From positions 253,284,812 through 253,348,811 of the forward strand of contig NC_134531.1 of NCBI RefSeq assembly GCF_050624435.1: 64,000 nucleotides of DNA, in the 5' to 3' direction. A program made the position numbers and the translations under genes. Shown here one piece after another: positions 1-12,150 of the stretch; the first letter of the stretch is position 1, and each line of letters opens with the position of its first letter. The stretch is from Tenrec ecaudatus. Taxonomy: Eukaryota > Chordata > Mammalia > Afrosoricida > Tenrecidae. Under the pieces are notes generated by a model that was given only the letters and a program-made list of their open reading frames with translations, had not been told where the DNA came from and made no database searches.

Positions 1-430
1 AATTCTTTAAGATATTAAAGAATCTTTCCTTCAATAAATCTTCATCAATTTTCTGTTCTTTTTTTGGGGGGGGTCTCTTCTTGTACTGGATTTCTAATTA
101 CATATAAGTTATTCATACTCAGATGCCCTGAACAATTCTTTGCCTTTAACATTTCTTTAAAATTTTTCTAATGGAGTAATACTGAGATATTTGCCTTCCA
201 TCTCATGAATTTTATTTCCTTTTCAATAAGTTCTACTTCTTTATCCTTCAATGGGTTATATATTTCTGAAATCTGAATTCTTGTCCTCTAGAATCTAGCT
301 CTATATTGTATGCTTTTCCATTGTTTCTAGTTTTACACTTATTTTGTTCATTTTTCTTATATTGTTTTCCTTAATTCCTCTAGAATTTTATCTATTTTTC
401 ATTAGTTATCTGTGTTTTATTTGATCTGCC
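1..430 (-). other. AT-rich stretch, possible old L1 ORF1 remnant
   Basis: No open gene is seen. Read on the minus strand it is rich in Lys/Glu/Gln-type codons broken by stops, which resembles the coiled-coil part of an old L1 ORF1. This is a weak resemblance only; it could equally be unique intergenic DNA. Confidence 0.2.
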
Positions 431-1640
431 TTATAACCCAACATTCATATGCATCTGATGCAGCTGAGAGAAAACACCATGGCTTGGCTCAAGGCACACC
501 TTAATACGCCAAAAAATACATGCTCTTCAATACTACAAAGAAATTTTGTGCCACAGATTTACCTAATGCAGTATTAGTATAACTTTTGATCTCTTGACTG
601 ATGCTTCCATGAGCATTGGTTGTGGATTCAAGCAAGAAAATTCTTGACATATTCAACCTTTTTTCTATTTGTTATGTTATTATCTATTTGAGTCTTCCTT
701 CCATTGACTTGTAATCCTTGATCCACATCAGCAAGTGCTTCAATCCCTCCTCACTTTCATCAAGCTATATTGTGTCATGTGCCTCAGTTTAATAAGTTTT
801 TCTCCAATCTGGATGCACTTTCTTCATAAAATCATATAATCAGCTTCTCTGATGATTTGCTCAGCATGCAAATCAAGCAACTAAGATTAGAGGATACAAC
901 GCTGATCCACACCTTTTCTGACTAAACCATGAAGCTTTCCCTTGTTCTACTCACGCAACTGACTCTTAATCCATGTATTCATAATCCACAGGAGCACAAT
1001 GAAGTGCTCTAGAATATCCATTCTTCTCCATGCTTATTGAGGGCCACACAGTTAAATGCCTTTGCGTAGTCAATGAAGCACAAGTAAACATCTCTCTGGT
1101 ATTCTCTGCTTTGAGCCAGGTCCATCTGACATCAGCAGTGATATCCCTTGTTCCATGTCCTCTTCTGAGTCCAGCCTGAACTTCTGCCAATGTACTCCTC
1201 TGAAATTTACACACTGAATAAGGAAGGCCTTAGAATAAATGCTGCATTGGAATTGTGGTGCTGGAGAAGAATATTGAAAGTACCATGCGCTGCTAGAAGA
1301 CAAACTGAACTGTATTGGAAGAAGGAAGGCCAAAATATATAGCACGGATGGCAAGACTCAGTCTTACATATTTTGGACCTGTAGTCAGGAAGAGACCTGC
1401 CCTGAGTAAGGGTTTCTTGTTTGCTAATGTGGATGGGGGGGCAAAAAGGGGGGAAAGGTCCTAGAGCAGATGGATTGCCAGCGTGGCTGCATCGATGGAC
1501 TCGGGCAGAGGAATGATGGATAAGACAGTGCAGGACCACGCAGTGGTTCATTCTGTTGCACACAGGTCACAGTGGATGGGAGCCAACTCGGAGGCAACCA
1601 CCTTTATACAGAGTTCCAATAGCAGGTCTTGTTCTAAGAG
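430..1640 (+). mobile_element. RTE (BovB-like) LINE fragment with 5' inversion
   Basis: About 1210 down to 430 reads on the minus strand as reverse-transcriptase and downstream RTE sequence, including a degraded palm motif of the form FIDYAKAF near 1070. From about 1225 to 1640 the element runs on the plus strand, starting at the conserved LELWCWRR segment near 1246 and ending in the 3' region that encodes the last conserved block. The inverted part stops roughly where the sense part starts, so the two together read as one insertion with an internal inversion. Several stops show it is long dead. The limits are approximate. Confidence 0.55.
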
Positions 1641-3298
1641 ACTTTCTGGCCCTTTATTTCAGTGACTTGATAGAGCTGTTTGTCCTGGTCCTTAAGTGAT
1701 TCGAGATTGTGTCTGAGATATTATGGTATTACTGTATTAATTTGTTGATTGCACATTTGTTTGCTCCACCCTGATTTTTTGTTTCCCTTTGGCTTCATAT
1801 GTCTGGACAGTAAGATAGACATACTACTCTGGTCACTGGTTTGGCAGCACTGGGTTATCACCACATGTCTCTGGGTGGATTTGATAGCAGTGAGAATGTG
1901 GGCATGAGTCTTTGATTGCTGATCATGCTGAGCAACTGAGGGCTAAGTGGGAGAGTGTTGTGTTGGCCTCCACAAGTTATCTCAATAGGGTTGGAGGGTG
2001 TGGTGACACTTGCTCAGTGTGTGGGGTGACAGGTATGGTGTTAATGGCTGGGTAAGTTTGCTGGTTCCCAACTGCTAGGGAAAGATAGAAGGTAAAAGCG
2101 GAGGGTAGAAAGAAAAGAATGAGGTGGATGGAGATGAAAGGCCTAAGAAGAAAGCATAAGGGAACCATAAAAGATCTGCCTCCTTATTCCTGGTTTTCAT
2201 TCAGTCCTTTACTCTCATTGTTATTTGATTGACTTCTTTATCCTTTCCTTTGAAACTCTGGGTTCCATGATTGTTACCTGTATTCATTTGACTGTTTAGG
2301 ATGGTGTGTCTGTCTAGTTCATCCTCTTGGATCTTCCTCACAATCGAGCTTTGAAAACACATTGTACAGTGAGTAGAAACAAAGAAATATAGTACAATGT
2401 CAAAATAAGCAAAGAAAGATTGCACTAAGAATATTCAGAAATAAGCCCAGGCAGCTAAATATTTTTCCTTGCACTTTTATTTGTCTGTTAGCCTTTTTTA
2501 CTATCTTTATATGGGCATACAGACGTTTCAGGGCTAGTTTACTAATGAAAATGCAATTCAGGAAACAGAAACAAAGAGTTGGCGAGCAAAAGTCCTTGAT
2601 CAGACAACTCAGAAATCAACAATGGTGACAGCCTCCTGTAGGGAATAGCGGTGCTAACAAAGCCCAGGGTTCTGGTGACAAGGAGTTACTCTGCTGGAGT
2701 TGGGGTCGTGGAAGAGATGCAGCTGCAGAGGGAGGCGCTGAGCAGAGAAGAGAAAAATGAACAAAATACCGTGTCTTCTCCTTTCCTCCCACTCTGCATT
2801 GCTCCTCAGAGCCGCTCATTGGTCTGAGGACCCACACTGAAAAGAGCCTAGGGAATGTAGTCTCTGAAGATAATTTGTTATTGATACAAAACAGAGGAAG
2901 GGTCTATTGTTCTGATAAGTATGTACCTCTCTAGGGTTACTGTTCATCTTATAAACCAGAAACTGATCAGATGACCGACGAGAGATATTTCAGTATGACA
3001 GAGGTGATAGCCTGGAGATTTAAAAGAAGAAACAATGAAAGAGAGGTAATAATAAGAGAGAAAAAATATTGGACAGGATTTACTCAAATGTTTACATAGG
3101 TAAATATAAATGCATGTTGCAACTGTAAGATTTGTTTACGGCATCACATATACATTATATTATACCTTAAAAATACATAAAAGTCCAACTGTGAGCTCAG
3201 TTCTCAAGGCCAGGAAGATCTTTGACAAGAGGATAAGGGAATCAAGGAGAACTCATTCACTAATTTGGAGAAAATGAAAAAGTAAATGTAGGGGGAAA
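1641..3298. other. Intergenic DNA, nothing recognised
   Basis: Only short chance frames occur on both strands. I see no gene, RNA or repeat family that I can name here. Confidence 0.5.
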
Positions 3299-3394
3299 TG
3301 ATGAAGAAGGATAGAAGAAAGGGAGAGACAGGAAAGCAAGAAGGGAGGGAGGAGAGAAGTAAGGAAGAAAGGAAGGAAGGAGAAGGAGGAAGAA
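3299..3394 (+). repeat. Purine-rich GGAA/GAAA simple repeat
   Basis: The + strand is almost entirely A and G for about 95 bases, with imperfect GGAA, GAAGG and AGGGA units. This is a typical degraded purine microsatellite. Confidence 0.8.
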
Positions 3395-3995
3395 TCTTGA
3401 CTTCTCAAAAATGAAATACCAAATAGAAATTAATTTTCTGTCTCACCATAGTCATGGCTACGATCTTAATCATTAATATACTTTAAAATTACATGTTAAA
3501 AATTCTGATATAGAATACTAAAATATTTTAAAACAGCATAGCTTCAAAATGCTCTCTCCTTCTTTTTCTCTCCACAGAATAGAAAGTCCTCATCATATTG
3601 AAAGTTCTCTTAAAAGAAATTACATTTGTGGACACTCATTAATGTATATGAATATATTGGTTTAACTTTCACTGATTAACTGGAGAGGAGTGTAAAATTA
3701 ATAATGTTGTTGAAATATGTGTAAAATTAATAATCTTGTTGATATATGTTCATTGCTCCTCTATTTTTTCAAAGTGTTGGAGGGCTCCTATACCAGCTCT
3801 CCAGTAACAAAAAATAGTAGCTACTTTTATTGAGAAATAAGACTTTCACAAATATTAATTAATAACAATAAACTCTAAAGGACACCACTTCCCCTTTAAA
3901 TAGCTAACATTTCTGTTGGCCAAGTAATATACTTCAAGATACAGAGTCTCACAGGGAAGCAGAGTCTGAAGCCAAGGTTTGAGTGTAGGTAAGTC
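3395..3995. other. AT-rich intergenic DNA, nothing recognised
   Basis: There is no frame of note. A short direct repeat, 'GTAAAATTAATAAT', occurs twice near 3691 and 3721. Confidence 0.5.
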
Positions 3996-4200
3996 CCTTA
4001 GTGTTGCATTGGTTAAGCATCAGTGACTAAACACACGGTTGATGGTTCAAACTCACCTAGACCTGATGCAGGAGTTATGACGTCGCTATCTACTTTGTGA
4101 AGAACATAGCGTTGGAACTCTTACCATGTTGTGGCACAGGGTTACTGTCACGTGCAATTGCTAGGAGCTGCTATTAATGTGATAGTACCTAACCACAAGT
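3996..4200 (+). mobile_element. Highly diverged tRNA-derived SINE (AfroSINE type), possible
   Basis: A weak A-box-like stretch ('TTGCATTGGTTAAGCA') is followed about 40 bases later by a B-box-like 'GGTTCAAAC'. A degraded body ends in 'GTACCTAACCA' near 4186. The spacing fits a tRNA-derived SINE, but the body is too diverged for a firm call. Confidence 0.3.
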
Positions 4201-4413
4201 TTTAGAAGATAATTCCAAGAAGCGTCATAAGAGAGGAAGACGTGAAAACCTCATAAAGATTTCATCAATAAAGGATCTGTCTGGTGGGCAACAAAGGAGC
4301 TGCTGAAATACCGTTTAAAATGTATCTCAAAATTGTCCCACCGAGGATGAAGAAGCAGAGATATTTGTCCATCAACATTTCTCTTTCATGGGTTGAGAAT
4401 CATGGCGACTCTA

Positions 4414-4621
4414 CTGGCTGTCCTTAAACTATGGCCCGCGGGGCACATGCAGCCCGCCGTGGACATTTATTTGGCCCATTGGGTGTTTTTGCCTCATTTT
4501 GTTTTTTATTCAAAATAAGATATGGGCACTGTGCGCAAGAATTTGTTCATCTTTAAAAAAAAAAAAACGATAGTCCAGCTCTCCAACAGGTCTGAGGGAG
4601 CAGAAGTTTGAGAAGCCCTGG
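4414..4621. mobile_element. Short non-autonomous hAT-like DNA transposon
   Basis: The left end 'CTGGCTGTCCTTAAACTATG' and the inverted right end (read from 4621, 'CCAGGGCTTCTCAAACTT') form imperfect terminal inverted repeats of about 16 bases. The interior has the 'GGCCCGCGGG' and 'AATAAGATATGGGCA' blocks of a family of short hAT derivatives found patchily in mammals. No transposase is encoded. I could not find a clear 8-bp flanking duplication. The family name and any history of lateral transfer need a database match. Confidence 0.5.
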
Positions 4622-5519
4622 AATAGAACTCCATGCTATTGCCTTGTCCACAATCTTACCAGAATCAGACCACCACATCTTTATTCCGTGAAGTCAGTGG
4701 GTGTGTGGAGCTGCCAACCTTTATGTTAGTCTTTGAGCACAAACGTTTTTCCCACAACGGTCTCTAAAAAGAGTCCTTACTGCGGAAATAAATTTCTGGT
4801 GATTTCAGCCTCATTCTTGCATAGCAAAGTGAAATGATGTGACCAAAGAACGTAATCAGGGAGAGAAATACAAAAAGCTTTGTCAGTCTGTACAGGAACT
4901 GTGTGCATTTGTCCTACAGGATGGACCCAGAGAGGATGCGCAGGGCAAGGGCATCTGTCTAACCACCACCAAAGAGTTATTAGTACAATAGCGAGGAAAA
5001 GGTCTTAAAATCAAGTAAACTCTGGCTAATTATTCAAGGGAAAGAGTAAGGTGGAATGACAAAAAATAGACAAGGAGGCAGGAAGACGTGTGGCCTCCTC
5101 AAGGACCGCAGAAGTTTGTTGAAGAATGTCCTTGAAAAGAAGGGACCATACATAGGGAAGTCTTAAGGAAGCTCAAATGTTTGTATTCTTTACAACGTTT
5201 TAGATATTAAGACTATTTCACACAAATATGTTTGTGTTGATGTGGAGGTTTCCTCTTCTGCATAAAATTTCTGAGGTCAAATTTTCCTTTAAGACAATAA
5301 GCAAAGCAAAAAATGAAAAACACAAATGTGAGGCTACCAGTTTGAATTCTTACATGAGTTAGGCACCTGCAACTGGTGAGGGACACGTGCTGATGGGTGA
5401 ACTCTCATAAAGAGAAGAAATAGCTGCAAGCATATATAAATGATTGTAACTTAGAAAGTTTCAACTTCAAATCTAGAAAACTTGAAAGTCATCAATATTG
5501 AAATGGGGCAGATAAAAAT
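4622..5519. other. Intergenic DNA, nothing recognised
   Basis: No coding frame, RNA gene or clear repeat is seen. Confidence 0.5.
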
Positions 5520-6115
5520 TAATAGATTGGTATTAGTGAGCTGAAATCTACTGGAATTGGCCATTGTGAATAAGAAAATCAGATGCTTTACTATGTCAGG
5601 TTGGATAGATACAAGTACAATGGAGTCATAGTCATCATCAAAAAGTATATTTCAAGATCTATTTTGAAGTACCATGCTGTATGTAATTAGATAATACCTA
5701 TCTGCATACAAGGAAATATAATCAATATATCCATTCTTCAAATGTATGCATCAGCCATGAAAGCTAGGAATGGAAAAATTGGAGAATTTTTATCAATGTC
5801 TTTATCCAGAAATTGATCTAACATGCAATCAAGATGTACTGGTATTTACTGGAGTTTGGAATGAAACGTGGGGGGTGGGGGAACAGAATTAACAGTGGTG
5901 GGAAAACATGGCGTTAGTGATAGAAATGAAGCTAGAGATCACATGATAGAATTTTGCAAGACCAATTACCCTTCATATCAAATACTTTGGGTGTCTATAC
6001 ACATGGATTTCTCCAACAGAATACGCAATAACCAAATTGCCGACGTCTGTGGAAAGAGAACAGGGAAAAGCCAAATCAGCAGCTAAAATGAGGCCAGAGG
6101 TTGACTGTGGATAGA
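5520..6115 (+). mobile_element. RTE (BovB-like) LINE fragment, endonuclease region
   Basis: In broken frames the + strand resembles the apurinic endonuclease domain of RTE elements: an Ile/Thr-rich strand around 5700-5760, then a counterpart of the 'YTWxSPxxxxRNQIDYI' block around 5990-6040. The frame is interrupted by stops and shifts, so this is a pseudogene. It is followed by an L1 3' end and then by an RTE-like 3' tail. Confidence 0.5.
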
Positions 6116-6184
6116 TAATCAGTTGCTCCTGTGCAGGTTGAGGTTGGGGCTGATGAAAATTAGAAGAAGATATGAAAATAGTGA

Positions 6185-6395
6185 TATTTTATATTTTATC
6201 AAGAATTGATGAGCATGGTCAGGTGGGTGGGAGGAGGAAACATAAGGAGCTGATACCTAGGGCTCAATAGATAGAAGATATTTTGAAAGGGATGATGAGA
6301 ACATATGTACAAATATGTTTGATACAGTGGACGTATGTATGGATTGTCATAAGAGCTGTAAAAGCCCCAATAAAATGACTTTAACAAACACAATT
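6185..6395 (+). mobile_element. 5'-truncated L1 3' end
   Basis: The 3' UTR block (TATCAAG... GGAGGAGGAAA... GAGCTGATAC) leads into 'GTATGGATTGTCATAAGAGC' and AATAAAATG at 6370, then an A-rich tail. The same end occurs near 32440, 33060 and 53720. Confidence 0.6.
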
Positions 6396-6404
6396 AAACA
6401 AAAA

Positions 6405-6500
6405 AACTATTGTGAAGATGGCATCGGAGCAGGTGGTGTTGGTTCTGTCATGCAGAGAGTCCTGGGAGTTGGAATTCAGTCAATGTCGCCCCGTCCAACA
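6405..6500 (+). mobile_element. RTE-type 3' tail fragment
   Basis: The order GAAGATGGC, then CATGCAGAGAGTCCTGGGAGTTGG, then TCAATGTCGC parallels the extreme 3' end of the RTE copies near 51900 and 57830. Confidence 0.4.
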
Positions 6501-6917
6501 ACTGATACAGGATTCTACCTGTGCCACCGTGTCCACCTTTGAAGGTCTAGCTGAAGCATCTGGATTTCCTTCTGCAAACAAAAGAACGTTGTTTTTTTTG
6601 GAAGGAAAATGGGTATCTACCTATAGCCAGTAGTTCTGTTCCCTAATATCTTCTCCTGTTTCTTTTGTTGTTGTTGTTTACTCTTTAACTTTTTTGGTGA
6701 ACATTTGAACTTTCCTTAACACCTGAGCAACCAAATATCCACATGTAATCTTTGACAAAAGTTAACTAATACACTAATGTTCACCACATGTCATACTACT
6801 AGCATAAACTATTGATTAATATACATTGTGTATCTGTAATGGATGAATGGTTACAGTGGTAGGAAATTTCTTGAAGGGGGTAGGGAGAAATGATCACAGG
6901 GAGAGAAGTAGCATTGT
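6501..6917. other. Intergenic DNA, nothing recognised
   Basis: A few short T-rich and GTT runs occur (near 6590 and 6666). No gene is seen. Confidence 0.5.
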
Positions 6918-6966
6918 GATGGGCCTGCCCCATTCAAATCCACTACGTTCGAGGGTCAACTGTACA
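6918..6966 (-). mobile_element. Possible Tigger-type DNA transposon end
   Basis: Read on the minus strand, 'CAGTTGACCCTCGAACGTAG' followed by GGATTTGAA resembles the terminus of Tigger2/MER8-type pogo elements. Only about 45 bases match, so the call is tentative. Confidence 0.35.
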
Positions 6967-7984
6967 GTCCAGGTCCAAGTATATGTGATGCCTCTAAAGG
7001 ATGTTTTAGTGCCCAATTTCCTAAATCCTGGGACAGTGTGATATAAGGTAATGTCTCCTGTAAGCATGGTATCTTTGGGGCAAAGTAGTGTATTGTGGAA
7101 ATAGTCCACAGACATCAATTTTGAGAATAGGCTAGGACTATAGATGAAGATTTGGACGCCTGCTGCATCCTCTGAGAGTTAAATGATTTCTGTTACAGGG
7201 GAAATGATCAGAGACAAAAGACTGGCAACAAGTTTGAAAATAAGCAGATGTTTTAACTGTGGAGCATTTCAGAGAGGTCCAGAAGAGAGGAGGTTCTGAC
7301 AATTTCATTGGAATTGCTGGGCAAACCACAGGGAGTTCAGGTTTTACAAAATGAAAACTAGGTTTAAGACAATTAAAAAGAGTTCATGGAAACAGAAGGT
7401 ATTAACTGCTTTTTAAGAAGTTTGATGCTAGAACTTGAGAGACATGGAACATGAACTACTGGATTGACAGTGAAATCAAGGAAAAGGTTTTCTAAACAGG
7501 ACAGAACTGTGCAGTTTTAGGGAATAGTCTGAAGTCTGCGAATTTTTTGACTACTTGGAGAAATAAAAGCTCAAAAACTGTTTGGATCTCACTGCACTGA
7601 GGTATTCCACTTGTTCTTCCGACCCCTCCCCTCTTCTCTTGTTCTTTTTCCCTCCCCTTTCTGTCTCCTATGCCCCTTAGAACCTCAAGATAGGCACAGG
7701 CTTAATGGGATACTTGAAATGTAGATAGCCTATATGGAGATGTAGGTGTAAAATACAGCCCAGATTTCTAAAATTCAGTATAAAAAACTACTGTAAAATA
7801 CCTTATTAATATTTTATTGCTCTTGAAATATATTTTAAATATAGTGAATTAAATAAAAATTGGTAACACTAAAATTAATTTCACATGTTTTTATTCTGTT
7901 TTAGTGTTACTACTAAAAAGCATTAAATTACAGTCACATAATATTTCAAGTGGAAACACCACTCCAGATCTTATTGCTGTCTCT
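6967..7984. other. Intergenic DNA, nothing recognised
   Basis: No coding frame with family features is seen. A pyrimidine-rich patch lies at 7616-7675. Confidence 0.5.
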
Positions 7985-8155
7985 CTAGAGAGCCCTGGTG
8001 GTGCTGTTGTAGAAGTGTTGGACTGATAACCTCAGGGTTGGCAGTTTACACCCACCAGTCTCCTCTTGGGAGAAAAAGGAGGCATTCTTCTTTAGTAAAA
8101 ATTTACAGCCTTGAGGGCCCTATAAGGATGCTGAGTCTGAATCCAGTCAAAAGCA
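7985..8155 (+). mobile_element. AfroSINE-type tRNA-derived SINE
   Basis: It starts with 'AGAGCCCTGGTGGTGCTGTT' (A-box region) and has the B-box-like 'GGTTGGCAGTTTACACC' about 45 bases on. Next come the conserved GGGAGAAA, TTTACAGCCTTG and CCCTATAAGGATGCTGAG blocks of the SINE body. Confidence 0.65.
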
Positions 8156-10497
8156 GTGAAATCCAACGTGGAGACCTTCCAATCTGTTCTTCATTCTTCA
8201 GCCATCATTAATTTACAAAAAATAAACCTGATCAGGTCAGGCTTCTTTATAAAGTTTCCATGGATGCTATTGCTCTCAGAATCACGATCCACATCCTTTA
8301 TAGTGTTTACAACATACACTTTTCCTGGGTCCACCTCACCACTCTCATCTGGGACCAGCCTTTCTTCTCCATTTCTACAGGCATCACCGGGTCTCTTTCA
8401 ATTCCTTGATTCCTCCAGAAAGAGGACCTGTTATACATTCTCCTCATGACTTACCCACCTCAACTGTCCTTCATAACTGTTGTTACCCTTCTTGTGTTAA
8501 ACTCAGTCATATCTCCTCCCTGAACTCTTTCTGACACCATGCTGCCCACTGCAAGGGAAGAATGACACTGATGGCGATTGCGATGGCAGTCTTCAAAGTC
8601 TTAAATGTTCCTGAGCAACCATTGGTCTCTCCTGGTCCAGATGAAAGAAGACTTATGAAAATAGCACACATGCAAACAATTCGTACAATGGACAAATTGA
8701 CCATGCACAATCACCCATAGACCGGAAGAACTGGGTAGTTTTGGGCTACCAGCACCAACTGCACCACAAAGGATCATGTTAGAAAGTCCTATAAACCTTC
8801 ACCCTAAGTCACATTTTAAAAATTAATTAATTGACCAAATGATTACAAAAGCAAGGAGAAAGGAAGGGGTACAGCCAAGATTCAAAACAGGCAGCATTGA
8901 ATTAGTGCCCACAGGCTTAATCTTTGTATTAGACTCCCTACCCATTCAAAATAAGATAAAGCTTTATATTGCAAGTTTTATATCTTTAAGTATTTTACCT
9001 GAATAATAGTGAAGTTGCAACTTTACATTCATTTTGGTAATGTTGGATTTACTCCTAATTTTATATGAAAAGATACAATACTTGAAATTGTTTATTATTT
9101 AATCATTGTGTATGTGTTGTAGCCAGAATAAAATAGGCACAAAGTACATTTGAATAAAATGATATAAAAGTAAATCTATATATGTATGAAAGAAAAAAGA
9201 GGAGGGGAAAAAGTAAACAAGTTATGAATCTTTAGTTATAGATTTCTCTCTTGGGCATTACTTAGTCTAGTTTTTTTGTCTCATAATTCATACCTCTTTG
9301 TAAGTCTTGCTTCTTAATCTGCCAAGAGAAAATCTAGAGATCTTGCCTGGATTTACAGAGCAAATTTAGAAATTCTCCAGGGAAATTCCTTATGAATAAC
9401 TGATTCAGTATTTATTTTATTCACAGAATGTCAAAATGAGATGAACCACTGAGTAATCTACCCACAACCTATTAGTATAAGTTTCCTATTATAGCCTATA
9501 CTCCAACCATACTGGAGACTACTATTTAATTGCCCAACAGTTCATGAATTTTCTTCTCTCTGAGTTTTTGTTTACTTTGCTTTGCAATTTCCCATGCAAC
9601 CTTCTTTGTCTAAAAACATATCTTTTCAGGCCAATATCCATTGCCCTATCTCACATGCTCTATAAAAAAATGCCCCTATTATTTAAAGTAGATCTTTGGT
9701 GCTATAACTCAATTATATATTGAGTTGCTAGTAGCCAGGTCAGTTGTTAAAATACACCAGCCTCTCCTTAGGAAATTGATAAGATCTTCTATTCCCAGAA
9801 ATACTTACAGTCCCACAGAGGGAGTCTACTCTGAGATATAGGGTCAATGTGAGAGGGAATCTACTCAGTGGTAAAAGGTTTAGTGGCTTTTATTGTTTTG
9901 TTTGTTTGTTTAATTTGTGTTTCTTAGATGTTTGTCTTAATTGTAGAGTATTTGAATATGATTGCTCTATTTAAGATATGAGCATATACTTTTTGCTTAG
10001 ACTGGAATTTCTTTTTGATGAATTGGATATTCCTAGTGCCAGTAACACGGGGACAAAGCTGAGCCCTCAGACAAGAAAAAATAATGGAGCTTCTGTTTCT
10101 CATGGTCTTCTTAGACATGGATCTTTGGGGGCTGAGCCATGCCTGGACTTCCAGGTAACTATTAGCAAGACAACACTAACCTCTCAGAGGTAGGTTTGTA
10201 GACACTCGAGTCAAGAGGATCTCACTACAGGAATCTCACAACAGGAAACAACTCACTCATACAAACCAGATCATCAAAACCAGCAGTCTTCATATTATTT
10301 TTACACCCTGATCTGCCACAGGGTTGAGTTATGAGATATATCAATATTAATGTGTAACTAATAATAAAATGCCACTGTTTAAATGTTATTTGCTTTGAAA
10401 TTAATATAGTGGGTTCAAGACGATTTCAATAATCCTTCCTCACTCATTTGTATTACAGTATACTATCTGGAATAGAAACAACTAAAAGGAACCACAG
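8156..10497. other. Intergenic DNA, nothing recognised
   Basis: AT-rich with scattered short frames. A 97-codon frame at 8156-8449 has no recognisable features. I see no gene or repeat that I can name. Confidence 0.45.
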
Positions 10498-10990
10498 CTA
10501 GCTAGTGCTGAATTGCTCATAACCTGGACAAGTCCACTGGATGTCAATTTCATCATCAATTTGCCTTCTAACTGGAGAAAGAGGATTCTGCCACATGGAT
10601 CTCACTACTGAATTTATTTCCCAATGGCTGTTTCCCAGTGTATGCTTTGCAATTTCTTTCCCAATGGTTATCACCTGGGCTAGTGAATGTGTGTTCAACT
10701 CAAGTCTCTTAGCCTTCTCTGGAGCCAGAGTGAACGGGAAAGCCACGCCTTTGGGGTCACCATGGTTTTGGTGGCAATGATGACTGCTTCCCACGGGGAA
10801 CAGGAGTACCTGGCCAAACATTTGGGGACTGTAAACCCTTACTTCTGCCACAAGGAGACTTGCTCTGCACTGCTCAGCTGTAGTGCTATTTCATTATGTA
10901 AAAGGCTGTGTTCTTGCAGAAACTTGATAATACTCCAAGAACAAAATAAAGCATTCCTTACATTTACTCCTATAATTTTCTGTGTATGAT
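10498..10990. other. GC-richer block with overlapping frames on both strands, unidentified
   Basis: A 117-codon frame on - (10498-10851) overlaps 79- and 100-codon frames on + (10541-10780 and 10687-10989). None shows a motif I recognise. The block is less AT-rich than its surroundings. It could be a decayed processed pseudogene or an unrecognised LTR-element piece, or the frames could be chance. I do not call a gene. Confidence 0.25.
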
Positions 10991-12004
10991 TGCATTACAT
11001 ATTTATCACTTTGAATGATAGTGAATTATTTATATGACTCTGCATAGGAAGAAGTCATAGCAAGCAGGAATTGGACCTTATACTGCCTTGAATTATTGTG
11101 GCTTATGAGCACTATTCTAAGCATTGTTATGACCATTATCTCTCTACTCCTGATAAACAAGTCAGAGATGGTCAGAAAAGCAAACCAACATTTATCAAAC
11201 TCAGTTTGTTTGGGTTTGTGTAACAATCTTTACTTACATTTATTCAGAGTCTACTGACAAAATACAAATTCCTTGATTTGGCATTCAGCCTTCATCTTTT
11301 CCAGGGTGATTCTCTCATTTCTACACCAGCACATTCTCCGTCCAGGAGGCATTCTGTATGCTGTGCAATTTGGTCAAATCTAGACTTCAGACAATCAGAG
11401 GGCTCTGTTCCAGTCACCCTTGCTTTTCCATCTTCCCACTCTCCCAAGGTCATGAACTCAGTTCCGTGGCTTTGATGACTCATAATCTCCAGTCTTAAAA
11501 CACAATTTTTATATTCAATTGTCATTTGAGCTTTTAAATTTATATGATCAAAAAGTATCTGAAACATAATATGGATGACATAAAATTTCTGTTTCCCATC
11601 TCTACACACCCTTCATTAAGAAAATTATTTATCCCCCAAACTCCTTCAACTCGATAAATGTTACTATTTAACAACAGCATTATTATTTTTAAGTAGTTAC
11701 TGTTATGGACTTCATCATGTTTCAGAAAGATATGTAGACTCACTGGAATAGGGTGGGCCCTCATCCAATCTACTGGGTGCCCTTATACAATGGAAAAAAG
11801 ACATGGAGACAGACGAGAGTCAGACCCAAAAATAAAATGGTTGTGAGAAGAGGGGGCAAGGATGTACTTAAGGTCCTCATGTAAGTAAAGGGATGCCTGG
11901 AACTTCCAAGAGCTTTAGAGATAAGAAAGGATCTTCTTCCTTCTTCCTCTGAAGAGAGCAGAGCCCTAAGTTCAGCTTGTTAGAATTTCTAATCTTTTTT
12001 TCTT
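10991..12004. other. Intergenic DNA, nothing recognised
   Basis: Short overlapping frames only, including a 105-codon minus frame at 11292-11609 without family features. Confidence 0.45.
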
Positions 12005-12150
12005 TTCTGTTAAATCATTTTATCGGGGGCGCGTACAATTCTTATCACAATCCATACATACATACATTGTGTCAAGCACATGTGCATATTTGTTGCCATC
12101 ATCATTCTTAAAACTTTTGCCTTCTATTTGAGCCTTAATATCAGCTGTTC
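12005..12150 (-). mobile_element. 5'-truncated L1 3' end, minus strand
   Basis: On + it begins with a T-rich run and 'ATCATTTTATCGGGGGCGCG', then 'CAATTCTTATCACAATCCAT'. This is the reverse complement of the L1 3' end seen near 33060 and 60800. Confidence 0.6.
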
